Origin: Bdellovibrionaceae bacterium UBA2316
GTDB lineage: Bacteria; Bdellovibrionota; Bdellovibrionia; Bdellovibrionales; Bdellovibrionaceae
Direction of reading: 5' to 3'
DNA: 64,000 bases
Assembly (NCBI GenBank): GCA_002345205.1
Contig: DDVI01000091.1
Location: 25,096-89,095, forward strand
The notes below the pieces were generated by a model. The model made no database searches. It saw only the letters and a list, made by a program, of their open reading frames with translations, and was not told the origin of the DNA. Shown one piece after another: positions 44,541-53,563 of the stretch (the first letter of the stretch is position 1; every line of letters begins with the position of its first letter). Both the position numbers and the translations under genes were made by a program.

Positions 44541-45226
44541 TGTCATTCAACTGGACACAGTACGCAGTCGGACCCGAAAATGCTCACATCGCTACTTTAG
44601 GCCTTGCAAGCGTGGCTGCTTTGACAATGGGATTAATTGCTAAAGCTCAGTTGGGTAAAGGTGAACAGGCTCTTGTTCCTGCTGGAAAATTCTCACTACG
44701 TGCTTTATTTGAAGTGAACGTCGAATTCATTCACAAATTAGCGTCTTCAATCATTGGAAAAAATGGTTATAAATACGTTCCGTACTTTGCGGCGTTATTT
44801 GGTTTTATTTTCTTAAATAACCTAATTGGTGTTATCCCAGGGATGACTCCAGCAACTGAAAACATCAATACGGCCTTCGCGTTTGGTGTGTTCTCGTTCT
44901 TATCTTATAACATCGTTGGTGCTAAAGAAGGCGGGTCTCATTACTTTGCGCACTTCTTAGGTCCAATCTGGTGGTTAGCACCTTTGATGTTAATCATCGA
45001 ACTAGTGGCTCACTTTATCCGTCCATTAACTCTAGGTTTACGTTTATCAAACGTTATGACTGGGGATCACACGGTACTTTCGGTATTCTTGAATATCGTT
45101 CCGTATCCACTATTGATTCCGATCCCATTCTATATCCTGGGTCTTATCGTATGTTTTATCCAAGCGTTTGTGTTTACGTTATTATCAATGGTTTATATCG
45201 CTTTAGCGCAGGCATCAGACCATTAA
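44540..45226 (+). CDS. atpB: ATP synthase subunit a
   Basis: The stator subunit of F0 that forms the two ion half-channels; 228 residues. The conserved blocks are FLNNLIGVIPGMTPATENIN and, in the essential helix, IELVAHFIRPLTLGLRLSNVMTGDH with the catalytic Arg, followed by an Ile/Pro-rich region and a C-terminal helix IQAFVFTLLSMVYIALA. It has AGAGGAAG upstream and is coupled to the preceding atpI-like gene. Confidence 0.96.
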   Translation: MSFNWTQYAVGPENAHIATLGLASVAALTMGLIAKAQLGKGEQALVPAGKFSLRALFEVNVEFIHKLASSIIGKNGYKYVPYFAALFGFIFLNNLIGVIPGMTPATENINTAFAFGVFSFLSYNIVGAKEGGSHYFAHFLGPIWWLAPLMLIIELVAHFIRPLTLGLRLSNVMTGDHTVLSVFLNIVPYPLLIPIPFYILGLIVCFIQAFVFTLLSMVYIALAQASDH

Positions 45227-45294
45227 TAATAAGAAACACTTGAGTTTGTGGATTAAAGAAAAAAATAAATAATTGTCTAATTAAGGAGATAACA

Positions 45295-45612
45295 ATGAAA
45301 CAATTAGTAACAGTATTAGCAACAGTTTTGGCTTCAACTTCTGTATTTGCACAAGAAGCAGCTACTCACACTACAGCTTCTAGCGACAAAGGTATGCTTG
45401 CAATCGCAGCTGCTATTTGTATGGGTGTCGCAGTTCTTGGTGGTACTCTTAGCCAAGGTAAAGCAGCAGCAGCAGCGCTTGACGGTATCGCTCGTAATCC
45501 AGCAGCTCAAGATAAAATCTTCACTCCAATGTTGCTTTCATTAGCTCTTATCGAGTCTCTAGTAATCCTTGGTTTCCTAGTAGCATTCGTAAAAATCGGT
45601 GGTCTTTTATAG
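45295..45612 (+). CDS. atpE: ATP synthase subunit c with signal-like N-terminal extension
   Basis: The proteolipid rotor-ring subunit. The protein is 105 residues against a usual 75-85. The extra N-terminus (MKQLVTVLATVLASTSVFAQ) looks like a cleavable signal peptide, followed by a short Thr/Ser/Ala segment. The c hairpin then runs from about residue 33: helix 1 with GGTLSQGKAAAAALDGIARNP and helix 2 with the ion-binding glutamate in LALIESLVIL. AAGGAG lies upstream. A strong terminator at 45664-45687 ends the unit. Confidence 0.96.
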   Translation: MKQLVTVLATVLASTSVFAQEAATHTTASSDKGMLAIAAAICMGVAVLGGTLSQGKAAAAALDGIARNPAAQDKIFTPMLLSLALIESLVILGFLVAFVKIGGLL

Positions 45613-45663
45613 TCTGAATTTCCTAGCGGAAATTAAGTTATAAAAATTGAAAGATTTAAAAAG

Positions 45664-45690
45664 AGGAACCTTCGGGTTCCTTTTTTATTT
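45664..45690 (+). terminator. Bidirectional rho-independent terminator after atpE
   Basis: AGGAACC (45664-45670) pairs with GGTTCCT (45675-45681) around a stable TTCG loop and is followed by TTTTTATTT. On the minus strand CTTTTTAAAT follows the same stem, so it can also end the convergent phosphohexomutase gene. Confidence 0.92.
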
Positions 45691-45730
45691 AGTATTGGTT
45701 TCAGTTCTTTTAGGAGCTGGTACCTAATGG

Positions 45731-47095
45731 TTATAGAAGTGGATTTACTATCGCTTCTACTTGTTTTTGGATTTTGTTTAAGCCGTCCTGGGATTCAGAC
45801 TCGTATCTTAGAACTAGCACGGGTTGAGTGTTTGAAGCTCGGCATAGAGCCCAACCGTATGGGAATGAAATACGGATACCGTCAGTTAAGTTTACCTTGT
45901 AGTCGCCACCTTTAGAGAAAGCTTCTTTCATTTTTTCAACGATCAGAACTTTTTTCTCTTCAGTTGTGTCGATGCGAATTTCTGGGGTGTTAAATGCCGG
46001 TGGTAAACCTTCTAATAACTGAGTAATTGTTTTTCCTGTTTTTGAAAGTATTTCTACCAAGCGAACAGCTGCGTACGGAGCATCGTCGTAACCATAGTTA
46101 CGATCTGCAAAGAAGATATGACCACTCATTTCACCGCCGAAAGGTGATTTTTCAGATTTAACTTTTTCTTTGATCAAACTGTGACCAGTTTTCCACATTA
46201 CCGGCACTCCGCCATGTTTAGCAATATCGTCGTATAGACGATCACTGCACTTAACATCGCCGATAATTTTTGCGCCTTTAGATGTCTCTAAAATTGCGCG
46301 AGAAATAATTACCATTAATTCGTCACCGTAAAGCATCTTGCCAGTGTTATCGACCACACCGATACGATCTGCGTCGCCGTCAAAACCGATTCCGCAAACG
46401 GCGCCCGTTTTTAAAACTTCGTCGCGAAGGTGTTTAAGATTTTTTTCAACCGTAGGATCCGGATGATGATTGGGGAATGTTCCATCTGGTTTTTCAAAAA
46501 GTATAACGGGATCAAGTCCAACGGCATTGAACAAACCGCGAACCACCGAACCACCCGCGCCGTTTCCACAATCAAGAATAACTTTTACAGGCTTGATGTT
46601 GCCGAATTCTTTTTTGTAGCGTGCATAATACTGTGGAAAAATGTCGTAAGTAGATTCTGAACCAGAACCCTGGATAAAATCATTAGCTTCGATGATGTGT
46701 CTTAGCTTTTGAATTTCTTCACCAAAGATTGTTGATTTACCAAAAGAGATTTTGAAACCATTATATTCAGGCGGATTGTGCGATCCTGTAATTTGGACGG
46801 CACCATCAATTCCTGGAACCTCAAACGTAGAAAAATAACAAACGGGTGTGGTTACTAAACCTAGTTGTTTTACGTTTACACCAGACTCAAGGAAACCTTT
46901 TGTGAGTGAGGCTTTGATTTCTGGGCATGATAAACGAGCATCGTGTCCAATTGTTACCGTTAAATCTTTTTTGTTTAGTCTTTTGCTTAAGTATGATGAA
47001 AACGCTTTACCTAGTTGGTAAGCGAAGTCTTTATCGAACTCTCCGTTGTAGACACCGCGAATATCGTATTCTCTGAAAATTACATTTTGATACAT
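45731..47095 (-). CDS. Phosphomannomutase/phosphoglucomutase
   Basis: An alpha-D-phosphohexomutase, 454 residues, interconverting 1- and 6-phosphates of mannose/glucose for lipopolysaccharide or storage-sugar synthesis. The four-domain family signatures are present. FREYDIRGVY is at the N-terminus, and ITGSHNPPEYNGFK holds the phospho-Ser (near residue 100). The metal-binding loop is GFDGDADRIGVVD, the sugar-specificity loop is GGEMSGHIFF, and the phosphate-binding loop is near RASNTQPVLVLRYE. This matches the ManB/AlgC group rather than GlmM. It is preceded by AGGAGA and separated from pdxA by 69 bases. Confidence 0.93.
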   Translation of the reverse strand: MYQNVIFREYDIRGVYNGEFDKDFAYQLGKAFSSYLSKRLNKKDLTVTIGHDARLSCPEIKASLTKGFLESGVNVKQLGLVTTPVCYFSTFEVPGIDGAVQITGSHNPPEYNGFKISFGKSTIFGEEIQKLRHIIEANDFIQGSGSESTYDIFPQYYARYKKEFGNIKPVKVILDCGNGAGGSVVRGLFNAVGLDPVILFEKPDGTFPNHHPDPTVEKNLKHLRDEVLKTGAVCGIGFDGDADRIGVVDNTGKMLYGDELMVIISRAILETSKGAKIIGDVKCSDRLYDDIAKHGGVPVMWKTGHSLIKEKVKSEKSPFGGEMSGHIFFADRNYGYDDAPYAAVRLVEILSKTGKTITQLLEGLPPAFNTPEIRIDTTEEKKVLIVEKMKEAFSKGGDYKVNLTDGIRISFPYGWALCRASNTQPVLVLRYESESQDGLNKIQKQVEAIVNPLL

Positions 47096-47164
47096 AGTTA
47101 TCTCCTAACCGAAGGTAGGATCATAGATTTGTTAGATTTTAAGTTCAAGGCTAAAATCGCCCCT

Positions 47165-48136
47165 CTACAGGAGGCGTTCCGCTAGTACCAGCGCCTCTTT
47201 CATTGAGTTTGGATTGGCGATATTCTTACCAAAAATTTCTTTGGCGGTGCCGTGATCGACGCTTGTTCTAACGAACGGCAGTCCTAGCGTTACATGTACG
47301 CCGGAATCCTGGCCGTGAATGGCTTTAAATGGAATTAAACCCTGATCATGATACGGACACAAATAGACGCTGTATTTACCCCAATTCGCCTTCAAAAACG
47401 CGGCATCGGGAACTAAGGGCCCTTGAATATTAAGGCCGCGTCCGTGTTGTCTAATCTGTTTTAACAAGTAAGCTTCTTCGCCTGTCGATATTATACCTTT
47501 TTCGCCGGCATGTGGATTAACACCTACCATAGCTACGGGTTTATTCTTTCCGGGAAGACCGTTTTGGAACGAGCCAACAATTTTGAAAATACCCTTCCAG
47601 TCATTTTTCTTTAGCTCTTTTGACACCCGGTTTGTAGGAATATGGCCCGTTAATAAAATTACGTTAAAATAAGTACCAACAAACCCCATGAATAAAGATT
47701 TGGTTTTAGATACATGTGCCAATATTTCAGTGTGGCCAATGAACGGGTAACCAGAGTCCTTAATAAGAGTTTTAGAAAGCGGCCCTGTGACTAAAGCTGT
47801 GGATAAGGGGTTTTCTAGGCAAACTTTAGATAAGCTAAAAATCCAATCAGCAGGTGTATCTGTACAGATCATGAAATTTAAAATTGGCTTTTTTGTCGGT
47901 GTTATAAAATCCACAAGCGCGAAATCTTCAGAAGAAAGCGTGATAGAGTTGATTGAAAAATGCTTTTTTAATAAATTGAAATATTTTTTTTGATACGTTT
48001 TTGTGACAAAAATAAAAACGCGGTTGGATTTGAAAAAACGCCTAGGCAGCTGGCATAGCGCCTTGGCCGAGACCTCGAAACCAATCCCGTCGGCATCACC
48101 CGTGGTGATGAGAATATTCTTACTGCTTAGTTTCAT
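47165..48136 (-). CDS. pdxA: 4-hydroxythreonine-4-phosphate dehydrogenase
   Basis: An enzyme of the DXP-dependent pyridoxal phosphate pathway that oxidises 4-phosphohydroxythreonine; 323 residues. It has TTGDADGIGFE (family GDPAGIGPE, here with Ala-Asp in place of Pro-Ala), GHTE, VNPHAGEKG, and the metal/substrate region YHDQGLIPFK ... TSVDHGTAKEIFGK. It overlaps the preceding SurA-like gene by 17 bases, reproducing the surA-pdxA linkage of enterobacteria. Confidence 0.93.
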   Translation of the reverse strand: MKLSSKNILITTGDADGIGFEVSAKALCQLPRRFFKSNRVFIFVTKTYQKKYFNLLKKHFSINSITLSSEDFALVDFITPTKKPILNFMICTDTPADWIFSLSKVCLENPLSTALVTGPLSKTLIKDSGYPFIGHTEILAHVSKTKSLFMGFVGTYFNVILLTGHIPTNRVSKELKKNDWKGIFKIVGSFQNGLPGKNKPVAMVGVNPHAGEKGIISTGEEAYLLKQIRQHGRGLNIQGPLVPDAAFLKANWGKYSVYLCPYHDQGLIPFKAIHGQDSGVHVTLGLPFVRTSVDHGTAKEIFGKNIANPNSMKEALVLAERLL

Positions 48137-49088
48137 TTATTTTTAGGTACGATTCATCTTTTTTAGACTGCAGCCAAATTTTTAATTGGCGTTTGAAATT
48201 GCGCTCAACTAGCTGAGCCGTAATTGCCGGTTTTTCTTTTTCAAATTTTGGATCTTTGATCATCTTAGTATCTAAAAGTTTGAAAATATGAAAACCCTGA
48301 CGAGTTTGGACAACGGATGTTACATCACCGACTTCGATTTTCTTGATAGCATCCTCGATATCTTTAGAAAACTCACCTGTTCGGAAGGTTCCCAGTAAAC
48401 CACCAGCAGAAAAATCTGGGTCTTCACTATTTTGCTCTGCCAAGGTTTCAAATTTTTCACCTCGCTTTAGGCGATTGTAAACCTCTTGAGCTCTGGCTAA
48501 AACTGACTCCGGAGTGGTGCCCTTTTTCACTCGAAAAAGAATTTGTGCAATTTTAAATTCAGACGAAGCGTTTTTTGCTGTGGGGTGCTTTTTTAAATAC
48601 TCGGAAAAAGCATCTTCTTCCGTTACCCGAATTTTAGAAATAATTTCCTGTTCTAGTAAATTCTGACGCTCGATACGGTTCTTTAGAAAATCTTGGTAAT
48701 CAGAAACATTCATACCTTGGGCTTTAACGGCCGCCAAAACTTCGTCTGAAGTAATGTTGTTACGTTTCGCCATTTCCTTGATTTCCATCTGAACGCGTTC
48801 CATAGTTACAGACAAATTCAAGCGCTTAACTTCAGAATCTAAAAGTCGCTCATTAATTAAATAGTTCAACTGAGCCGAACGATCTTTGGCTAACGTATCT
48901 TGATCGGTATCAACTAAAGATTCATCGATCATGCCAGACCCACTGATTTTGTTTTTTAAGTTTTGAAAATCAGACTCTAAAATAATTTCCGAATTTACTA
49001 TGGCTACGATGCGATCAACTAATTCAGCGCGTGAGAAGATGGCGAATAATAAAATAACTGACGTAATTAAGAGACTAACGTTTCTCAT
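48120..49088 (-). CDS. surA: SurA-type periplasmic peptidyl-prolyl isomerase/chaperone
   Basis: About 322 residues from MRNVSLL (ATG at 49088); a TTG seven codons earlier is possible. It has a signal peptide to about residue 22 and a SurA N-terminal helical domain (VDRIVAIVNSEIILESDF, the classic SurA opening). One parvulin domain at about 185-285 (FKIAQILFRVKKG, NSEDPDFSAGGLLGTFRTGE, VVQTRQGFHIFKLLD) and a C-terminal helix follow. SurA guides outer-membrane proteins to the BAM complex. Only one parvulin domain is present instead of two. Adjacent pdxA supports the surA name. Confidence 0.88.
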   Translation of the reverse strand: MRNVSLLITSVILLFAIFSRAELVDRIVAIVNSEIILESDFQNLKNKISGSGMIDESLVDTDQDTLAKDRSAQLNYLINERLLDSEVKRLNLSVTMERVQMEIKEMAKRNNITSDEVLAAVKAQGMNVSDYQDFLKNRIERQNLLEQEIISKIRVTEEDAFSEYLKKHPTAKNASSEFKIAQILFRVKKGTTPESVLARAQEVYNRLKRGEKFETLAEQNSEDPDFSAGGLLGTFRTGEFSKDIEDAIKKIEVGDVTSVVQTRQGFHIFKLLDTKMIKDPKFEKEKPAITAQLVERNFKRQLKIWLQSKKDESYLKINETKQ

Positions 49089-50040
49089 TTTGACTGCCCC
49101 GGGTTTCAATTTTCAGACTCGATATCAATTCGATATCTTTAAATACAGAGCTACTGCGTAGCTCTTTGTCTATCCATGAAACATAGGCCGATTTTTCTTT
49201 TAGTTCAATGATTCTTCGTTTGATTTTAGGCTTTTCTTCTTCCAGCGTAGGCACCCGCTCCGGCTCTTTTTTAGTGATTTTTATAACGTGTACGCCAAAG
49301 GGGGACGTAATAATATCGCCCACTTGGTTTAGTGGCCATTTAAAGATTGGCGAGAAGAAATCAACGGTGTCTTTTTCAATCCAGCCAACCACTCCGCCGT
49401 TTACTGACTCTGGCGCAATAGAGTACTTCTTAGCTAGAACGTCAAAAGGCTGCTTCTTTAATTCACCTTTAATGTACTCTGCTCGGGCTTGGTCTTTTAG
49501 TACAATTTGTTGTACAAAAACGCGCTCTTTTTTACGGAAGCTTTCCTTGTTTTCATTGTAGTATACCTTAATTTCTTCTTCGGTTGGATTCGTAACGTTT
49601 TTATTAATTTCCGCAGAAACTTTTTTCTCTAGCAAGTTCAACTTTAGGTTTGCTTGCCAATCGGCAAACGAAGTACTTTCTTCGGCTAGCATACGGCGAA
49701 ACGCCAAGTCGTCTGGATAGAGCGCCCGAATGCGCGTAGTTTCAGTTTCAACTTCCGAGTCAGACACTGATATTTTGTTTTTTAAGGCCCAATCAATCAT
49801 GAGCGAACGAACGATAAATGAGTTAACGATTTCATCTTTAACCCGCGAATTCACATTTGGATCTTTAGCGGCCAGAGAATCCAATTCGCGCAAACGCATG
49901 GCCAATTTGTTTGCAAACTCTTTGGCCGACATGACGTTTTCATTGATCTTTAAAACGGGTTTATTCGAAAGTGAAGGCTGCTGGTTGGTACATTGAATAC
50001 TAATTAGGACAAACAATCCAAGTAAACAACGACCAAGCAC
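49075..50040 (-). CDS. Parvulin-domain lipoprotein (PrsA/SurA-like)
   Basis: 321 residues starting with GTG at 50040. A signal peptide ends in a lipobox-like sequence (LISIQC), so the protein is probably lipid-anchored. A SurA-N-like helical region (about 30-165) precedes one parvulin domain at about 175-275 (VFVQQIVLKD, LAKKYSIAPESVNGGVVGWIE, SPFGVHVIKITKKE). A charged helix follows. It is the middle member of three consecutive parvulin-type genes, 3 bases after one and overlapping the next, suggesting a coordinated outer-membrane-protein or secreted-protein folding system. Confidence 0.85.
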   Translation of the reverse strand: MLGRCLLGLFVLISIQCTNQQPSLSNKPVLKINENVMSAKEFANKLAMRLRELDSLAAKDPNVNSRVKDEIVNSFIVRSLMIDWALKNKISVSDSEVETETTRIRALYPDDLAFRRMLAEESTSFADWQANLKLNLLEKKVSAEINKNVTNPTEEEIKVYYNENKESFRKKERVFVQQIVLKDQARAEYIKGELKKQPFDVLAKKYSIAPESVNGGVVGWIEKDTVDFFSPIFKWPLNQVGDIITSPFGVHVIKITKKEPERVPTLEEEKPKIKRRIIELKEKSAYVSWIDKELRSSSVFKDIELISSLKIETRGSQNEKR

Positions 50041-50043
50041 AGA

Positions 50044-50871
50044 TTAGTCCACTAAATCGGGATTTGATTTGATAGAATAATTTTTTTTCAGCTTTTCCAT
50101 GTATTCGTCGAAAATCTTTTTACGTTTTTCTTCAAATACAGACAAACGAACCGCACGTTTACTCGCATTTTCATAAGTACGTCTTTCGGTAACTCTAATA
50201 ATGTGAAAACCGAACTGAGTTTCAATTAATCCCTTAATTTCTCCGGGCTTACCTGATACTGCGGCCTCGTATAGTTGAGGTACGATCGTTAAGCGAGACT
50301 GCCATCCAGCGTCCCCGCCAACTTGTTTTGACAGTGGGTCGTCAGAATATAGCTTCACCAACTCTGGAAATGGCCGTTTTGATTTTTTAACTTCATCCAA
50401 TATTTTATTCGCGCGATCTAGCGCTTCTTTTCTTTGTTCCGCAGTTGGGTTTGGTTTTAATTCAAATAAAATGTGGCTAAAACGAACCTCAGGGTTACGT
50501 TTATAATGCTCAGCCATTTCGGCTTCAGTAATTGGCATGTTTTGTACTTTCATGCCCAATTCTTTTTCAAGTAGGCCTTTGTATAATTCGCGTCTCATGG
50601 CATCGCGTACTATGGGATCGCGATCTAAATTTCTTTTCTCGGCTTCCTGTACGCCGACTTCAAAGCGGATTAGCTCTTCAAGGAACTGTTTTTTAGTTGG
50701 CAAAGGATTCACGGAGTTTTTAAATGCTTGATTGAACTTATCGTTGAAGTCTTTTACAGTTATTTTTGTATTTCCAATGGTAGCTACAACTTCGTCACCT
50801 TTTTTTTGTCCAAAAGATAGAGCGGAACAAAAGATGGCTCCAGAAACAACAACCCATGCGAACTTAGGCAT
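50044..50871 (-). CDS. Periplasmic parvulin-type peptidyl-prolyl isomerase
   Basis: 275 residues with a signal peptide (VVVSGAIFCSALSFGQ). An N-terminal SurA/PrsA-like helical part has VATIGNTKITVKDFNDKF. A parvulin domain lies at about 135-235 (VRFSHILFELKPNP, LYSDDPLSKQVGGDAGWQS, IETQFGFHIIRVTERR). It is the first of the three chaperone genes, 63 bases after the acyltransferase gene. It resembles PpiC/PrsA proteins; its client specificity is unknown. Confidence 0.87.
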   Translation of the reverse strand: MPKFAWVVVSGAIFCSALSFGQKKGDEVVATIGNTKITVKDFNDKFNQAFKNSVNPLPTKKQFLEELIRFEVGVQEAEKRNLDRDPIVRDAMRRELYKGLLEKELGMKVQNMPITEAEMAEHYKRNPEVRFSHILFELKPNPTAEQRKEALDRANKILDEVKKSKRPFPELVKLYSDDPLSKQVGGDAGWQSRLTIVPQLYEAAVSGKPGEIKGLIETQFGFHIIRVTERRTYENASKRAVRLSVFEEKRKKIFDEYMEKLKKNYSIKSNPDLVD

Positions 50872-50934
50872 TTAAAAATCCTTTTTTAAAATTTTATATC
50901 GCGAACTATGTGGTTCTATTAAAATCTAGCACCG

Positions 50935-51594
50935 TTATTTAGACTGATCAAACAGTTCCTTGGCCTTTGATCTAGCTGAAAACAGAAGTGCTTCGGCGTC
51001 GGACAATAATTTTGGATCTCGTGGGTCTTGATCTTTACCATAGGGTCCGAAAGGCCCTACCCAAAGAATGTCAATTTTTGCAAACGGCTTGGGTAAAAAT
51101 GTTTTGTTCCATGATTTAGGAAAATGAAATGCACGATCGCAATGAACACCGCCATAATAAATGTAACCATCTACCAACCGTGAAACTTCAAATACGCCGG
51201 GCTTTACTTTATAGATAGGTCCGCGCGGTCCATCGACGGCCATACTGGCATTGTGGCGATCTTTCTTCATTAATTTAACTAGACCTTTGAGCGCTTCAAC
51301 GGCTCCACGCGAAGACGAACCACGAGAGGTAGCCCCACCCATTAAGTGAATCAACGCACTCATCATTTCACCGTCTTTACTTTTTGAAGACATGGTTGCG
51401 ATACGATAACGTCCAATCAATTGTAACAAAGAAATTTCGTCCCCGTGAAAATGGGCGAAAATAATTGGCTTACTTCGATTTTTAAGAGTTTTCTGAAGAT
51501 CTGCGGGTTCGTGAATACGAACCCGCCATGTAAAATACAAAGATTTATAAATGAACCATATCAGAGTAGAGAGAAAGTACTTTCTAAAAATCAA
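50935..51594 (-). CDS. Lysophospholipid acyltransferase-like protein (DUF374)
   Basis: 219 residues resembling the DUF374 branch of lysophospholipid/lipid A acyltransferases. An N-terminal hydrophobic stretch (STLIWFIYKSLYFTW) is followed by the likely active-site region IIFAHFHGDEISLL. GATSRGSSSRGAVEAL and MAVDGPRGPIYKVKPGV follow; the last is a strong DUF374 hallmark. It probably acts at the cytoplasmic face of the membrane on an acylated envelope lipid. It follows etfA by 14 bases. Substrate unknown. Confidence 0.85.
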   Translation of the reverse strand: MIFRKYFLSTLIWFIYKSLYFTWRVRIHEPADLQKTLKNRSKPIIFAHFHGDEISLLQLIGRYRIATMSSKSKDGEMMSALIHLMGGATSRGSSSRGAVEALKGLVKLMKKDRHNASMAVDGPRGPIYKVKPGVFEVSRLVDGYIYYGGVHCDRAFHFPKSWNKTFLPKPFAKIDILWVGPFGPYGKDQDPRDPKLLSDAEALLFSARSKAKELFDQSK

Positions 51595-51608
51595 CTTTGT
51601 TCCAGAAA

Positions 51609-52577
51609 TTACTTATTAAGTAATTTTTTAAATTCTTCGGTTAATTTAGGAACCACCTCAAAAAGGTCACCGACGATACCGTAAGTGGCTTTTTGGAAAA
51701 TGGGTGCGTTGGGATCGTTATTAATCGCTACGATTACTTTACTACCCGTCATTCCGGCCAAATGTTGAATGGCTCCAGATATACCCACCGCGATGTACAA
51801 CGTTGGCGCCACAGTTTTACCGGTTTGACCAACTTGCATCGAGTGACTAACCCATCCCGAGTCCACAACGGCACGAGACGCCCCCACCGTAGCGCCCAAA
51901 ACGTTCGCCATTTCTTCTAACATTTTAAAGTTGCCAGCTTCTTTTAAGCCACGACCACCAGAAACGATGACGTTAGCTTCTGTTAAATCTAATTTTTCAG
52001 AAGCGCCCTTAACCACTTCCATCAAGATAGTTTTTAAACTTACTTCTGGAAGAGGAAGAGTTTTAATAGCGCCTGCATTTGCAGTTCCCGCAGCGGCCAC
52101 TGGCAATTGATTCGCACGCATTAACACGATTTGAACCGGAGAGTCTTTTAAGTTTACTTGCGCGAAACATTTACCCGCGTACATGGGTTTTTTAGCCACA
52201 AATGCGCCGTCTTCAATATTCAAAGATACGCAATCACTTGCTAATGATGAATCCATTCGAGCCGCTAGGCGCGGAAACACATCTTTACCAATTGAAGACG
52301 CCGGAGCTAAGACATGACGAGCATCCGATTGTTTGATACCCGCTTCTAACGCTGCCAAGTATAGTTCCGGGTTGTAACCGTTAAGTTTAGCATCATTGAA
52401 GAAGAGCACTTCAGAAGCGCCATTGGCCGTAGCTTGTTCCGCTGGCTTTTGGCCTTCAGAGCCAAGAACGATACCGATTACGTGGAAATTTTTAGATTTA
52501 CCAAACTGAAGAAGTTCAATTGAACTTCTTTTTAAATTTTGATTATGGTGTTCACAAAATACGACTAATTTATTCAT
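51609..52577 (-). CDS. etfA: Electron transfer flavoprotein alpha subunit
   Basis: The FAD-binding subunit of ETF, 322 residues, which passes electrons from acyl-CoA dehydrogenases to the quinone pool. It has the C-terminal FAD domain with VIVSGGRGLKEAGNF, VGASRAVVDSGWVSHSMQVG, and the signature YIAVGISGAIQHLAGM followed by VAINNDPNAPIFQKATYGIV. It lies 11 bases downstream of etfB. Confidence 0.97.
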   Translation of the reverse strand: MNKLVVFCEHHNQNLKRSSIELLQFGKSKNFHVIGIVLGSEGQKPAEQATANGASEVLFFNDAKLNGYNPELYLAALEAGIKQSDARHVLAPASSIGKDVFPRLAARMDSSLASDCVSLNIEDGAFVAKKPMYAGKCFAQVNLKDSPVQIVLMRANQLPVAAAGTANAGAIKTLPLPEVSLKTILMEVVKGASEKLDLTEANVIVSGGRGLKEAGNFKMLEEMANVLGATVGASRAVVDSGWVSHSMQVGQTGKTVAPTLYIAVGISGAIQHLAGMTGSKVIVAINNDPNAPIFQKATYGIVGDLFEVVPKLTEEFKKLLNK

Positions 52578-52588
52578 AACTATTTCCT

Positions 52589-53365
52589 TTATAGAACTTT
52601 CGCTTCATCGCGAAGCAAACGAGCTAGCTCATGAGCTTGAGCGCCAGCCTCACCAGTGATCATTTTAACAGCAGTTTTGTCGTCTGGCATAGCAAACGAT
52701 GTGAATTTAGATTTCGCAGAAGCGGCACCAACACCCAAAGCCTCTGCTTCGTGTTCTTTTAAAACTTTTTTCTTAGCTTTCATGATGCCCGGAAGACTTG
52801 CATAACGAGGCATATTCAAGCCTTTGTTCGCCGTTAACACACACGGAAGAGGAACTTGGAAAACTTCCTTAGCGCCGCCCTCGATGTCGCGTTCAACTTT
52901 AGCCGTCGTACCCGCTAATTCTAATTTGCTAACCACGCTAACGTGCGGAACCCCCAACAATTCAGCGACCATTGGTCCAACTGAGCTGCCGTTGTCATCG
53001 ATTGCTAGTTTTCCTAGCAACAATAGGTCGCAGCCGCCTTCGGCTTTAATGGCTGCCGCTAATGCTTTCGCCACGCCCAAGCTATCTAGTTCAGTGTTTG
53101 TGTTTACAACAACGCCCTCGTCACAACCCATAGCCAGTGCGGTTCTTATAACTTCCGAGGCTCTTTGTTTAGGGCCCAAAGTGATAGCAAAAACCTGAGT
53201 TCCAGGATTTTTTTCTTTTATTTTTACTGCTTCTTCGATTGCAAATTCATCGTATGGGTTTACGACCCATTTAACACCAGTTAAATCGACACCGGCAGCA
53301 TTTGGAAGAAGTTTGATTTTAGTTTCCGTATCGGGAACCTGCTTGATTCCGACAAAAATTTTCAT
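52589..53365 (-). CDS. etfB: Electron transfer flavoprotein beta subunit
   Basis: The partner of EtfA, 258 residues, carrying the AMP site. It begins MKIFVGIKQVPDTETKI and has VNPYDEFAIEEAVKIKE, the DLLLLGKLAIDDNGSSVGPMVAELL region, and the VERDIEGGAKEVFQVPLPCVLT family signature. AAAGGACC is its ribosome binding site. It is the first gene of etfB-etfA-acyltransferase-parvulins-pdxA and divergent from sdhC. Confidence 0.97.
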   Translation of the reverse strand: MKIFVGIKQVPDTETKIKLLPNAAGVDLTGVKWVVNPYDEFAIEEAVKIKEKNPGTQVFAITLGPKQRASEVIRTALAMGCDEGVVVNTNTELDSLGVAKALAAAIKAEGGCDLLLLGKLAIDDNGSSVGPMVAELLGVPHVSVVSKLELAGTTAKVERDIEGGAKEVFQVPLPCVLTANKGLNMPRYASLPGIMKAKKKVLKEHEAEALGVGAASAKSKFTSFAMPDDKTAVKMITGEAGAQAHELARLLRDEAKVL

Positions 53366-53563
53366 AAAGGTCCTTTCAGAAAAGGGATCATGTTAAACGC
53401 TAGACTTATTACTTAAAACTCATCAGCCAAATAGGCAATGTTTGAATGAGTTTTCCTGGCCTGTTGGTGCAAAGCGTGGTGCCTGGCAGTTATAGAGAAA
53501 ATTTTAGACAAAATTTGATCTAGGCTGTAGTTTAAATGAAAACTAAAAGACAAGAGGAAAACA

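Noticed and set aside
45295..45612. Possible sodium specificity of subunit c (Gln in helix 1 and Glu-Ser in helix 2)
   Set aside because: The same residues occur in many c subunits not shown to use sodium, and other typical sodium-site residues (Thr/Tyr after the Glu-Ser) are absent.
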